From contig SIJG01000026.1 of the NCBI GenBank assembly GCA_023374025.1, forward strand, positions 410,018 through 474,017: a DNA stretch of 64,000 nt, in the 5' to 3' direction. The notes beneath the pieces are model-generated. The model did not search any database. It was not told the origin of the DNA and saw only the letters and a list, made by a program, of their open reading frames with translations. The stretch comes from Heterodera schachtii. Lineage: Eukaryota > Nematoda > Chromadorea > Rhabditida > Heteroderidae. This document shows positions 9,746 to 21,020 of the stretch, piece after piece. The position numbers and the translations under genes are program-made. The first letter of the stretch is position 1; every line of letters begins with the position of its first letter.

Positions 9746-10047
9746 AACCTATAAAAGTGTTTTTATGCAATTTTGAGTCTGGGACCTATGATGGATATTT
9801 ACCAATTTTTTAAATTTTCTTTTAGGGGAGGAATTCGAACAATTTTCTATTATTCTCTGGAAAGTTTTTAAAAATTTTCATTTCGGGGGGGGGGGGGAAT
9901 CTGGAATCTTGGAATTTTCTGGGTCCCAAAATTCTGGATTTTTTAATAAATTAACAATTTCTTAATTTTTTGCTTTTAAATCGCTGTTTTTGTGGCGCTG
10001 TTTTCTAAAAAACTTTTGGGAACATTGGTGAGGGGGCGGCAGGGTCC

Positions 10048-10069
10048 GGCGGTGCCGATAGGCGCCGCC
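10048..10069. repeat. Stem-loop module (good copy)
   Basis: Arms GGCGGTGCC and GGCGCCGCC around GATA, one G-T pair, preceded by the gtggcgctg...aaaaaacttttggga leader and followed by ggaaaaattttga. Confidence 0.75.
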
Positions 10070-10242
10070 GGAAAAATTTTGAAATTTTGAGTGAAATATG
10101 TTAACAGAATTTGTAAAATGACCAATATTTGGTTAATTTGTTACTGTTTAAAAATTAAATAAAAATAAACTAGGAATATTTTATTTATTAATTAAAATTT
10201 CAATTAAAAAAATGGTAAAGAAAATATAAAAAATATTCTGTT

Positions 10243-10318
10243 CAAGTGGGGAATTGAACCCAAGCGAATAAACAATGAAAGTCGGAAGGTTTAGCCACTA
10301 GACCAGATAACAATGTGA
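10243..10318 (-). repeat. tRNA-like fragment
   Basis: Minus strand: tggtctagtggctaaacc (A-box-like) and tgggttcaattcccca (T-arm-like) at tRNA spacing. The anticodon arm does not form, so a tRNA-derived repeat or pseudogene. Confidence 0.45.
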
Positions 10319-10605
10319 AAAAAAGGCAATAAATAAAATAAATAATTAATTTTTTTCTCAAAGATTTCTCCTTCTCACCAATTCCCTTCTCTTTTCTCAC
10401 CCAGACCCCCATTCTTACCAGTGCTTATTTAGTCCCGCCGGGACCGGGACTGGCAAAACCGGGACCGGGATTTCCATTTTTTCAAAAACCGGGACCGGGA
10501 CATGAAAAAACCGGGATTTCCCGACCCGGTGCCGGTCCCGTGCTACTCTAAATACAATTTTAAAGTTTTAGGTTTCTTAATTCTGATTGAATTAAGTTCA
10601 AAAAA

Positions 10606-11165
10606 TTTTCGGTTTTTTCGTTTAGTTTCGTAGTAAAATGGTTATTTTTTCGTTTTCGTGTTTCGTTTTCGTCCGTCAAAATGTTTTCGTTTCGTGTTTC
10701 GTTTTCGGTTTTCAAAATATTTTTTTCGTTTCGTGTTTCTTTTTCGTATCGAATGCACTTTTTCGTTTTGTTTTCGTATACGAAAATTTTTTTTTTGTGA
10801 TTTTCGCACAGCTCTGGTCCGGGTACCCGGGTACCAAAAATACACTGGTAAGAATGGGGGTCAGTGTCAAAATGTTGACAAAATTGGAGGAAATTTTTTT
10901 TTTAAATTTAATTAATATTTACTTTAGAAAAATATTAATTTGTTGCTCAATAAAAAATTGGGCAATTAATAAAGCGTTTATTTGTAAAACATTATATTTT
11001 TCATGCTTTTAAAAGTATGCTTTTATTTTCATGAAAATTTTTTTTGAAAAATCGGTTTTTTATGAATTTTTCAATACCCGGTTTACCGCGTACCCGACCC
11101 GGTACCGGTTTTTCAGTACCCGGTAATACCCGGGCCCGGTTTTTGCCCAAATATTCGGGCCCGTA
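10606..11165. repeat. Partial hAT MITE copy followed by a ggtacccggg array
   Basis: 10606-10815 carries inverted cgttttcgtttcg words and the end gtgattttcgcacagctctg, matching the MITE at 3227-3449. From 10815 to 11165 there are scattered ggtacccggg / cccgggtacc words ending cccgtacagccctag. Confidence 0.6.
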
Positions 11166-11700
11166 CAGCCCTAGTTTAAATGAGTTTATTTGGTTGTACT
11201 AAATTTTCTCAAAATATTTTTTGTTAATCACTTTTAAATTCGGAATCTGTCACCGCAACCCAGAGAAAGACTCTTTTAGAATGCAATTTTGAGTTTGGGA
11301 ATAATGACTAATATTTGCCAGGGTGCTATGAAGTTACTCAAAAACATCAAAATAAAGATTTTTTCATATAACTTAGCTAAAAATCAACCATATTTTAACT
11401 GTTAATGTCATTCGGTAGCCCTAAGTGTTTTCTATTATCTTGCAAAATTTAATTTTTCGTAATTTGATTCATTTTTGGTGAACTTATTTTATTTTGATGG
11501 TTTTTGAGTAACGACCCGGCACCTTTGCAAGCAAGTTCAATTTTGTACTTTTCTCAATCACGGACCCGGAATTATAACAAAACAATTAGTGCTTCTTGTG
11601 ATACTAATGTTGTGCAGCTTTTTATTTTACAATAGTTAAGTCCAAAAAATGCAAAATACTGATCAAATCTTTGATCAGTGATCCGTCTGCTTCTATGTGC
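11166..11700. other. No gene recognised
   Basis: AT-rich intergenic sequence. The 3' end of the DUF1647-like gene lies just beyond it. Confidence 0.4.
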
Positions 11701-11704
11701 CATT

Positions 11705-13443
11705 TCAGCAACACTTGACAATTTGAAGCCATTCGGCTGCCGTCCCGGGAAAACTTTCGCCGCGACGTACAGAGAAAATGCCATTTGCAGAGCTTCGCGG
11801 ATGAGCTGAACTGATGTGTGGCAAAAATGAAGGATCTGTCATTAAAAACAAAGAAAAATTTAAAAAAATTTATAAACAAACAACCAGCAATTTGTTGCCG
11901 ATATTCCATGTTGTGTTGGAGAATACCAAGCAAACTCTGATCTTGACGATGGCATGTCAAATTTGGTCCAATTAGTGTGTAAAGGCATGGTTTAGTCTGT
12001 CCAATTGGCACCATACAGTCAGGCTCGGCGGCACAAAGCAATGCCATGGAATTCAATTAGGAATGATTAAAAATATTAAAATTTATGCCAAACACAGGTG
12101 GGCAACAGAGTTTAATAGAATTACGACACCCGAAATTAATTCAAGCCTCGGATTCCCACTCACGACTAGGAGAAAAATTCGAAACTTTTCGTAGATATCT
12201 TTCAAATAAAAAAAACTTTGCCAATTCAAAAATGGTTTTTGGTGGTTTTTATCTTTTAAAAACAAAATCAGAAACCCATAATTATCATTTTTAATTAGTC
12301 CAAAAGTTTGCTTGCTCAAGTATTGAAGACCAATTAGTAATTTAAATTATACCATTTCATCAGTTGCCGCGTCTGTTCCGTTTTATGAGGAATGACAAAG
12401 TTGGATTCGAACTGTGGCGGATCATTTCCAGACAATTTATACGTTTTGTTGGGCTCAAAATTGGTGTACAATGGCAAATATTCGTACATCCCTGGCAAAT
12501 GAAAGGGTTTTTAGCTTTAAATTATAAAAAAATGACATGGTATAACTGAAGAGAATCCTCATTTTAATATATGAATGGGTTGGGTTGACTTTGTTTTTTG
12601 GGAAAATTGAAATTTTTTGTGAATTTTTGACAAAAATCCTTAAAAATTGGCACTTTTGGACAAATATTAAAAAAAAATCACACATTAATTTATAAAATTT
12701 TAAAAACTGAGCCTATAATCCTCATCGGAGTCCCTTAATCTCGTGTGTTTTCATAATCAGACTCACAAAATGCTAACCAATGAGAAGAATAAAATTTTCA
12801 AATATTAACATTTTACCCGGATGTGTCGCAAATGGGTACTGACTTAAATTTATTTTTCAAAATTAAATTAAATTTAAATATTTTTAATTTTCACTCTTAC
12901 ATCCTGGCATTTGAATTGGGCCAATTTTGCCTCTTTGAAGCGGCTTCAAAAGTTTCGCCAAATTGGCACTGCCAAAGAAAATTGATGTGTCCACCCAAAT
13001 GACAGTGTCATATTCCGATAAAACATCCTTTAAAATTTGTTAGAATTTTTGAAAATTTTTATTACCGCCATCACAAAAATTTTCCACGCTTAACTTTTCG
13101 GATGGCGCACTCGGCCAACAACCATTTGGGAAAAATTGAAAATGCGCAATTCCAATTCACAGACCGAATTCAGCTCATCCAACTTAATGGTTGTGAGGGG
13201 TCAATGACAATTAGTAAAAAATTGAATTTTTTTTTTCTTTAAAAATTAAATCCACGCCCTTATTGACAACTTAATTAATTACCCATTCTTTATTTTGTCT
13301 GACACTTTCCAAGTCGTAAAATATTATTTTTTGCTTGCAGCCAAATGTTTGCTTAATGCTTGCTATTAGTACGCGAAGTGTTCGGAAATAAGCGTTGTTG
13401 GCGGCCGTTACGAACACAAATTTTGAATGGTCAGGGAATTTGA
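11705..13443 (-). pseudogene. DUF1647-type (nematode glycosyltransferase-like) gene with one nonsense codon
   Basis: Exons read from high to low. 13283-13443 (KFVFVTAANNAYFRTL, CKQKIIFYDLE). 13066-13182 (LRIFNFSQM, AWKIFVMA). 12901-13027 (DVLSEYDTVIWVDTSIFFG), separated from the previous exon by a 38-nt intron with matching phase. 12353-12491 (MYEYLPLYTNFE, HKTEQTRQLMKW). About 11885-12055 (CMVPIG, CHRQDQSLLGIL). 11705-11835 to a TGA. The order FVTA - YDL - FNFS - WK..EYDT..W.DTS - MY.YLP - H.T..TR - CHRQDQS is the layout I know for DUF1647 proteins, single-pass Golgi-type enzymes of nematodes. Defects: an in-frame TAA at 13090-13092, where the family has an aromatic residue before WK, and no AG acceptor before the CMVPIG exon. 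The link between 12901 and 12491 and the N-terminal anchor are not resolved. Probably a recent pseudogene; sequencing error at the TAA is possible. Confidence 0.65.
12405..12980 (-). repeat. Left arm of a large inverted duplication (gene-internal)
   Basis: This arm, from ttcgaactgtggcgg to gccaaattggcactgcc, is repeated nearly identically in reverse complement at 14508-15083. It contains parts of two DUF1647-gene exons and the intron between them. Confidence 0.85.
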
Positions 13444-13629
13444 CTTGTAAAATTTAGTAAATTATTATTAAAATATTAAGTAAATTCTTTTTTAAATTAT
13501 TTGGCTTGAATTTTGAAAAATCAAATGAAATATTAATTTAAAAAAAGATTAGCAATGATAGCAGTCGAAATGGATTATTAAATAAAATAAATAAATGCTT
13601 GAAACATTATCATTAGTTTAAATTATTGA

Positions 13630-14320
13630 AACTTAATTGTTTTTATTTAATTTTTAATCCATGCACCTTAATCTTTTCTTTGATTGCGTATTTATCCGAC
13701 AGTTTGTACCGTTCCAAATGCCACGCAAATGAACAATCGAATTTTTTGCCACGAACTATCCGAGAATCTTTCAGTTTCAGTGTGTATGCCATCTAAGAAT
13801 TTCAACATTTGACTTGGCCAACGCTTAATGCTCAGAGTTGTAGGGACATTTGCTTGGGGAAATCGGAATATGCTGGATTTCAGTCCTTTTGAAAATTATT
13901 TTAGATAAAACATTTTACAGCATAATATTTACTCATATTTGTTAATTGAAATACAGGAATTCCTCCGGGAGACCGTCCCAATTAAGGAATATGCTTTTTT
14001 AAATATTCAATTAAACAATTTTTACTTTTTCACCATCGCATTCATCTGACACTGTGCTTACAATTCCCGAAGTAAAATTTGATTTTCCCTGAAAAACCAT
14101 TAAATTAGGTATATTCATAAATTAATTAATTTTAGAATTAGCAGATAATGAATTTTGTATTTTAAGAATTTCCGTTTTCGGTGTCCATTTGCTTTAATTT
14201 GCATCTGTTAATTACCCCAAAAGATATTCCTTATGCCAAATGAAAGCACAATCACACCTCAAATGGCATTTTGTTGTCCATTTGCTTCACAATCGGAATG
14301 CCAAACAACAACATTTGGCC
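13630..14320 (-). CDS. Uncharacterised minus-strand exons upstream of the DUF1647-like gene
   Basis: Short open segments between plausible splice sites: about 14253-14318 (VQGQMLLFGIPIVKQMDNK, acceptor ttttttag, donor gtgtga), about 14030-14092 (GKSNFTSGIVSTVSDECDGE, donor gtaaaa), WDGLPEEFLYF near 13960, and about 13640-13795 with ATG reading MAYTLKLKDSRIVRGKKFDC then FAWHLERYKLSDKY. They could be 5' exons of the same gene or another gene; I recognise no domain. Exon borders are approximate. Confidence 0.3.
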
Positions 14321-14507
14321 TTGGACCTAAAAAAACAACAAATAATCTGAAGCTGGGTTTTATATATAATTGAAAAAAATTACGAAAAGGAAAAAATTAT
14401 TTTTCCAAATTGACGTTGATATATAATATAACGTATATATAACAAAAAAGAAAGACCTATAATTAGTGAAAATAAAATTTAGAAAATTCAAAATATAATT
14501 TATTAGG

Positions 14508-15083
14508 ATTCTTTGGCAGTGCCAATTTGGCGAAACTTTTGAAGCCGCTTCAAAGAGGCAAAATTGGCCCAATTCAAATGCCAGGCTGTAAGAGTGAAAA
14601 TTAAAAATATTTAAATTTAATTTAATTTTGAAAAATAAATTTAAGTCAGTACCCATTTGCGACACATCCGGGTAAAATGTAATATTTGAAAATTTTATTC
14701 TTCTCATTGGTTAGCATTTTGTGAGTCTGATTATGAAAACACACGAGATTAAGGGACTCCGATGAGGATTATAGGCTCAGTTTTTAAAATTTTATAAATT
14801 AATGTGTGATTTTTTTTTAATATTTGTCCAAAAGTGCCAATTTTTAAGGATTTTTGTCAAAAATTCACAAAAAATTTCAATTTTCCCAAAAAACAAAGTC
14901 AACCAACCCATTCATATATTAAAATGAGGATTCTCTTCAGTTATACCATGTCATTTTTTTATAATTTAAAGCTAAAAACCCTTTCATTTGCCAGGGATGT
15001 ACGAATATTTGCCATTGTACACCAATTTTGAGCCCAACAAAACGTATAAATTGTCTGGAAATGATCCGCCACAGTTCGAATTT
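14508..15083 (+). repeat. Right arm of the inverted duplication, abutting the satellite
   Basis: Reverse-complement copy of 12405-12980 with only a few differences (for example ggctgt against ggatgt). It ends at ccacagttcgaa, where the 411-bp satellite begins. It therefore holds a truncated inverted copy of part of the DUF1647-like gene (FFGSANLAKLL; MYEYLPLYTNFE). Confidence 0.85.
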
Positions 15084-18000
15084 GTGAATAAAGGTCAATA
15101 AATAATTTACATATTGGAGGCCCGAATATTTTCTTTGTCCACAACCCTTTATGGTCCACGGGCTAAAAACAGGAAGATAATCCTTGGCAAAATTAGCCTA
15201 TCAGTGTTTACGAACCTTTTCTGTTGCTACTGGCTACCTTTAATTGTATAGGATTCGCCATTAGATTATGCGCTCGCGATTCAAATTGCCCTTTAAAGTC
15301 TTGGAGTAAAAACTCGCAATATTTAACCCCTAAAAATCATATAGATCAACAATTTCGAAATATTATGCTGGCTTTTGTGGCAATTTGACACTATAAAAGT
15401 GATTTTGTTTATTTTAGAACCTTAGCGTCTGAGTAATCAGGTAAAGTTAAATCCTAAATTATGATTAAATTTGAGAATAAAGGTCAATAAATAATTTACA
15501 TATTGGAGGCCCGAATATCTTCTTTGTACACCACAACCCTTTATGGTCCACGGGCTAAAAACAGGAAGATAATCCTTGGCAAAATTAGCCTATCAGTGTT
15601 TACGAACCTTTTCTGTTGCTACTGGCTACCTTTAATTGTATAGGATTCGCCATTAGATTATGCGCTCGCGATTCAAATTGCCCTCTAAAGTCTTGGAGTA
15701 AAAACTCGCAATATTTAACCCCTAAAAATCATATAGATTGGTTTTTCAAGCCTTACGCAACAATTTCGAAATATTATGCTGGCTTTTGTGGCAATTTGAC
15801 ACTATAAAAGTGATTTTGTTTATTTTAGAACCTTAGCGTCTGAGTAATCAGGTAAAGTTAAATCCTAAATTATGATTAAATTTGAGAATTAAGGTCAATA
15901 AATAATTTACATATTGGAGGCCCGAATATTTTCTTTGTACACCACAACCCTTTATGGTCCACGGGCTAAAAACAGGAAGATAATCCTTGGCAAAATTAGC
16001 CTATCAGTGTTTACGAACCTTTTCTGTTGCTACTGGCTACCTTTAATTGTATAGGATTCGCTATTAGATTATGCGCTCGCGATTCAAATTGCCCTCTAAA
16101 GTCTTGGAGTAAAAACTCGCAATATTTAACCCCTAAAAATCATATAGATTGGTTTTTCAAGCCTTACGCAACAATTTCGAAATATTATGCAGGCTTTTGT
16201 GGCAATTCGACATTATAAAAGTGATTTTGTTTATTTTAGAACCTTAGCGTCTGAGTAATCAGGTAAAATTAAATCCTATATTATGATTAAATTTGTGAAT
16301 AAAGGTCAATAAATAATTTACATATTGGAGGCCCGAATATTTTCTTTGTACACCACAACCCTTTATGGTCCACGGGCTAAAAACAGGAAGATAATCCTTG
16401 GCAAAATTAGCCTATCAGTGTTTACGAACCTTTTCTGTTGCTACTGGCTACCTTTAATTGTATAGGATTCGCCATTAGATTATGCGCTCGCGATTCAAAT
16501 TGCCCTCTAAAGTCTTGGAGTAAAAACTCGCAATATTTAACCCCTAAAAATCATATAGATTGGTTTTTCAAGCCTTACGCAACAATTTCGAAATATTATG
16601 CAGGCTTTTGTGGCAATTCGACATTATAAAAGTGATTTTGTTTATTTTAGAACCTTAGCGTCTGAGTAATCAGGTAAAGTTAAATCCTAAATTATGATTA
16701 AATTTGAGAATTAAGGTCAATAAATAATTTACATATTGGAGGCCCGAATATTTTCTTTGTACACCACAACCCTTTATGGTCCACGGGCTAAAAACAGGAA
16801 GATAATCCTTGGCAAAATTAGCCTATCAGTGTTTACGAACCTTTTCTGTTGCTACTGGCTACCTTTAATTGTATAGGATTCGCCATTAGATTATGCGCTC
16901 GCGATTCAAATTGCCCTCTAAAGTCTTGGAGTAAAAACTCGCAATATTTAACCCCTAAAAATCATATAGATTGGTTTTTCAAGCCTTACGCAACAATTTC
17001 GAAATATTTTGCTGGCTTTTGTGGCAATTCGACACTATAAAAGTGATTTTGTTTATTTTAGAACCTTAGCGTCTGAGTAATCAGGTAAAGTTAAATCCTA
17101 AATTATGATTAAATTTGTGAATAAAGGTCAATAAATAATTTACATATTGGAGGCCCGAATATTTTCTTTGTACACCACAACCCTTTATGGTCCACGGGCT
17201 AAAAACAGGAAGATAATCCTTGGCAAAATTAGCCTATCAGTGTTTACGAACCTTTTCTGTTGCTACTGGCTACCTTTAATTGTATAGGATTCGCCATTAG
17301 ATTATGCGCTCGCGATTCAAATTGCCCTCTAAAGTCTTGGAGTAAAAACTCGCAATATTTAACCCCTAAAAATCATATAGATTGGTTTTTCAAGCCTTAC
17401 GCAACAATTTCGAAATATTATGCTGGCTTTTGTGGCAATTCGACACTATAAAAGTGATTTTGTTTATTTTAGAACCTTAGCGTCTGAGTAATCAGGTAAA
17501 ATTAAATCCTAAATTATGATTAAATTTGTGAATAAAGGTCAATAAATAATTTACATATTGGAGGCCCGAATATCTTCTTTGTACACCACAACCCTTTATG
17601 GTCCACGGGCGAAAAACAGGAAGATAATCCTTGGCAAAATTAGCCTATCAATGTTTACGAACCTTTTCTGTTGCTACTGGCTACCTTTAATTGTATAGGA
17701 TTCGCCATTAGATTATGCGCTCGCGATTCAAATTGCCCTCTAAAGTCTTGGAGTAAAAACTTGCAATATTTAACCCCTAAAAATCATATAGATTGGTTTT
17801 TCAAGCCTTACGCAACAATTTCGAAATATTTTGCTGGCTTTTGTGGCAATTCGACACTATAAAAGTGATTTTGTTTATTTTAGAACCTTAGCGTCTGAGT
17901 AATCAGGTAAAGTTAAATCCTAAATTATGATTAAATTTGTGAATAAAGGTCAATAAATAATTTACATATTGGAGGCCCGAATATTTTCTTTGTACACCAC

Positions 18001-20034
18001 AACCCTTTATGGTCCACGGGCTAAAAACAGGAAGATAATCCTTGGCAAAATTAGCCTATCAGTATTTACGAACCTTTTCTGTTGCTACTGGCTACCTTTA
18101 ATTGTATAGGATTCGCCATTAGATTATGCGCTCGCGATTCAAATTGCCCTCTAAAGTCTTGGAGTAAAAACTCGCAATATTTAACCCCTAAAAATCATAT
18201 AGATTGGTTTTTCAAGCCTTACGCAACAATTTCGAAATATTTTGCTGGCTTTTGTGGCAATTCGACACTATAAAAGTGATTTTGTTTATTTTAGAACCTT
18301 AGCGTCTGAGTAATCAGGTAAAGTTAAATCCTAAATTATGATTAAATTTGTGAATAAAGGTCAATAAATAATTTACATATTGGAGGCCCGAATATTTTCT
18401 TTGTACACCACAACCCTTTATGGTCCACGGGCTAAAAACAGGAAGATAATCCTTGGCAAAATTAGCCTATCAGTGTTTACGAACCTTTTCTGTTGCTACT
18501 GGCTACCTTTAATTGTATAGGATTCGCCATTAGATTATGCGCTCGCGATTCAAATTGCCCTCTAAAGTCTTGGAGTAAAAACTCGCAATATTTAACCCCT
18601 AAAAATCATATAGATTGGTTTTTCAAGCCTTACGCAACAATTTCGAAATATTATGCTGGCTTTTGTGGCAATTCGACATTATAAAAGTGATTTTGTTTAT
18701 TTTAGAACCTTAGCGTCTGAGTAATCAGGTAAAATTAAATCCTATATTATGATTAAATTTGTGAATAAAGGTCAATAAATAATTTACATATTGGAGACCC
18801 GAATATCTTCTTTGTACACCACAACCCTTTATGGTCCACGGGCGAAAAACAGGAAGATAATCCTTGGCAAAATTAGCCTATCAATGTTTACGAACCTTTT
18901 CTGTTGCTACTGGCTACCTTTAATTGTATAGGATTCGCCATTAGATTATGCGCTCGCGATTCAAATTGCCCTCTAAAGTCTTGGAGTAAAAACTTGCAAT
19001 ATTTAACCCCTAAAAATCATATAGATTGGTTTTTCAAGCCTTACGCAACAATTTCGAAATATTATGCAGGCTTTTGTGGCAATTCGACATTATAAAAGTG
19101 ATTTTGTTTATTTTAGAACCTTAGCGTCTGAGTAATCAGGTAAAGTTAAATCCTAAATTATGATTAAATTTGTGAATAAAGGTCAATAAATAATTTACAT
19201 ATTGGAGGCCCGAATATTTTCTTTGTACACCACAACCCTTTATGGTCCACGGGCTAAAAACAGGAAGATAATCCTTGGCAAAATTAGCCTATCAGTGTTT
19301 ACGAACCTTTTCTGTTGCTACTGGCTACCTTTAATTGTATAGGATTCGCCATTAGATTATGCGCTCGCGATTCAAATTGCCCTCTAAAGTCTTGGAGTAA
19401 AAACTCGCAATATTTAACCCCTAAAAATCATATAGATTGGTTTTTCAAGCCTTACGCAACAATTTCGAAATATTATGCTGGCTTTTGTGGCAATTCGACA
19501 CTTATAAAAGTGATTTTGTTTATTTTAGAACCTTAGCGTCTGAGTAATCAGGTAAAATTAAATCCTATATTATGATTAAAATTGTGCATAAAGGTCAATA
19601 AATAATTTACATATTGGTCCACGGGCTAAAAACGGAGATAATCCTTGGCAAAATTAGCCTATCATGTATTACGAACCTTTTCTGTTGCTACTGGCTACCT
19701 TTAATTCGATAGGATTCGCTATTAGATTATGAGCTCGATATTCAAATTGCCCTCTAAAGTCTTGGAGTCAAACTCGCAATATTTAAACACTAAAAATCAA
19801 ATAGATTTGTTTCTCTAGCCTTACGCAACCATTTCGAAATATTAGCCAGCATTTGTGGCAATTCTGACACTATAAAAGTGATTTTGTTTATTTTAGAACC
19901 TTAGCGTCTGAGTAATCAGGTAAAATTAATCCTATATTATGATTAAATTTGTGAATAAAGGTCAATAAATAATTTACATATTGGAGGCCCGAATATCTTT
20001 CTTTGTACACCACAACCCTTTATGGTCCCCGGGC
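15084..20034. repeat. 411-bp satellite array, block 1 (about 12 monomers)
   Basis: Monomers repeat every 411 bp with very few differences. The first lacks about 22 bp (the ggtttttcaagcc part); the last one or two (about 19600-20034) are degenerate. Each monomer contains cactataaaagtg, a TATA-like palindrome, about 20 bp before a pyrimidine-rich tttattttag. A conserved 63-codon frame lacks an ATG (it opens at CTG) and I treat it as non-coding. Variant marks (gggcgaaaaac, ctatcaatg, aaaacttgc) travel together in some monomers, for example three units apart at about 17605 and 18840, hinting at higher-order structure. Confidence 0.95.
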
Positions 20035-21020
20035 AAAAAAAAAATTTAATTTTTCATTAAATTTTTTTTGTTCCCATTTGATTTTTGTTAATTGCCCTTA
20101 AAATTTGGGTTTTTTAAATTTTAAACCCAAAAAAAGGTTTTAACCTAAAAAATTAATTTTTTTTTAAAAATTTTAAAAGGTTTTTTTTGACCAAAATTAT
20201 TAAAAAAAATTTTTGAAAATTAAATTTAAAAATTTTTTTAGGCAAATTTTTTAAAACCCTTTTTTGGGTAAAAAAATTTTAAATTAAAAAAAAATTTTTA
20301 TCTTTTTTTTTCCCTTTTAGGCCCTTTAAATTTTTTTTTGGATTCCTAAATATTTTAAACTTGGGTTTTTCAAAATTTTAAACCCCAAAATTTAAAATTT
20401 ATTTTTTAAAAATTTTAATATTAGGGTTTTTTTTTTAACCCACTTTAGGAGGGAAAAAAATTAATTGAAAAAATAAATAAAAATTTTTTTGGGGCTATTT
20501 TTAAAACCCCTTTATCCCAAACAAATTTTTCCCGGGAAAAACCCAATTTTTCAAAATTTCTTAATTTTTTTTTAGCATTTAATTTTTGGTTTGGGAAAAT
20601 TCCTTTTTTTAAATTTTAAAAAAAAAAATTTTAAAATTTTAAAATTTAAAAATTTTAAAAATTTAAAATTTAGGGTTTTTTTTTTAACCAAAATTTATTT
20701 AAAAAAATAATTTGGAAATTTTAAAAATTTTAAATTTTTTTGGCCCTTTTTTTTGGGCCCAAATTTTGCCCCAAAAAAACCCCCGGAAAAAAGAAATATT
20801 TAAAATTTTTTTTAAATTTTTTTTTAAACCCAATTTGGGAAATTTTGTTTTGGGTTTGGATTAAATGTTTTTAAATTTAAAATAAAAATTAAAAACCCCA
20901 AAATTTAAATTTTTTTTTTAAAAATTTCAATTAGGGTTTTTTTTTTAACCAAAATTATTTTTTAAAACAAATTTTAAAATTTAAATAAAATTTTAAATTT
21001 TTTTGGGAAAAAATTTATGG
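20035..21020. other. Homopolymer-rich, low-complexity block inside the satellite
   Basis: About 1 kb made almost only of A/T runs, aaatttt words and ccc/ggg triplets. The phrase agggttttttttttaac recurs at about 20430, 20670 and 20935, roughly every 250 bp. The satellite stops in mid-monomer (ccccgggc) and resumes at ttattttagaacc, and the gap is not a whole number of monomers. It looks like a failed consensus or collapsed assembly rather than natural sequence, but an AT-rich insertion cannot be excluded. Confidence 0.6.

Larger units (their letters stand above)
8001..10550. mobile_element. hAT-like element, 2.55 kb, with nested insertions
   Basis: Terminal inverted repeat TAGAGTAGCACGGGACCGG at 8001, with its reverse complement ending at 10550. 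Perfect 8-bp target duplication AATACAAT (7993-8000, 10551-10558). Subterminal arrays of gggaccggga fill both ends (8010-8135; 10440-10540). Inside are an older inverted repeat (about 8248-8319 against 9728-9800), a 607-bp insertion (8320-8926), a long GC-rich hairpin (9258-9416), a stem-loop module (10048) and a tRNA-like piece (10243). No transposase is visible, so it is non-autonomous. Confidence 0.82.
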
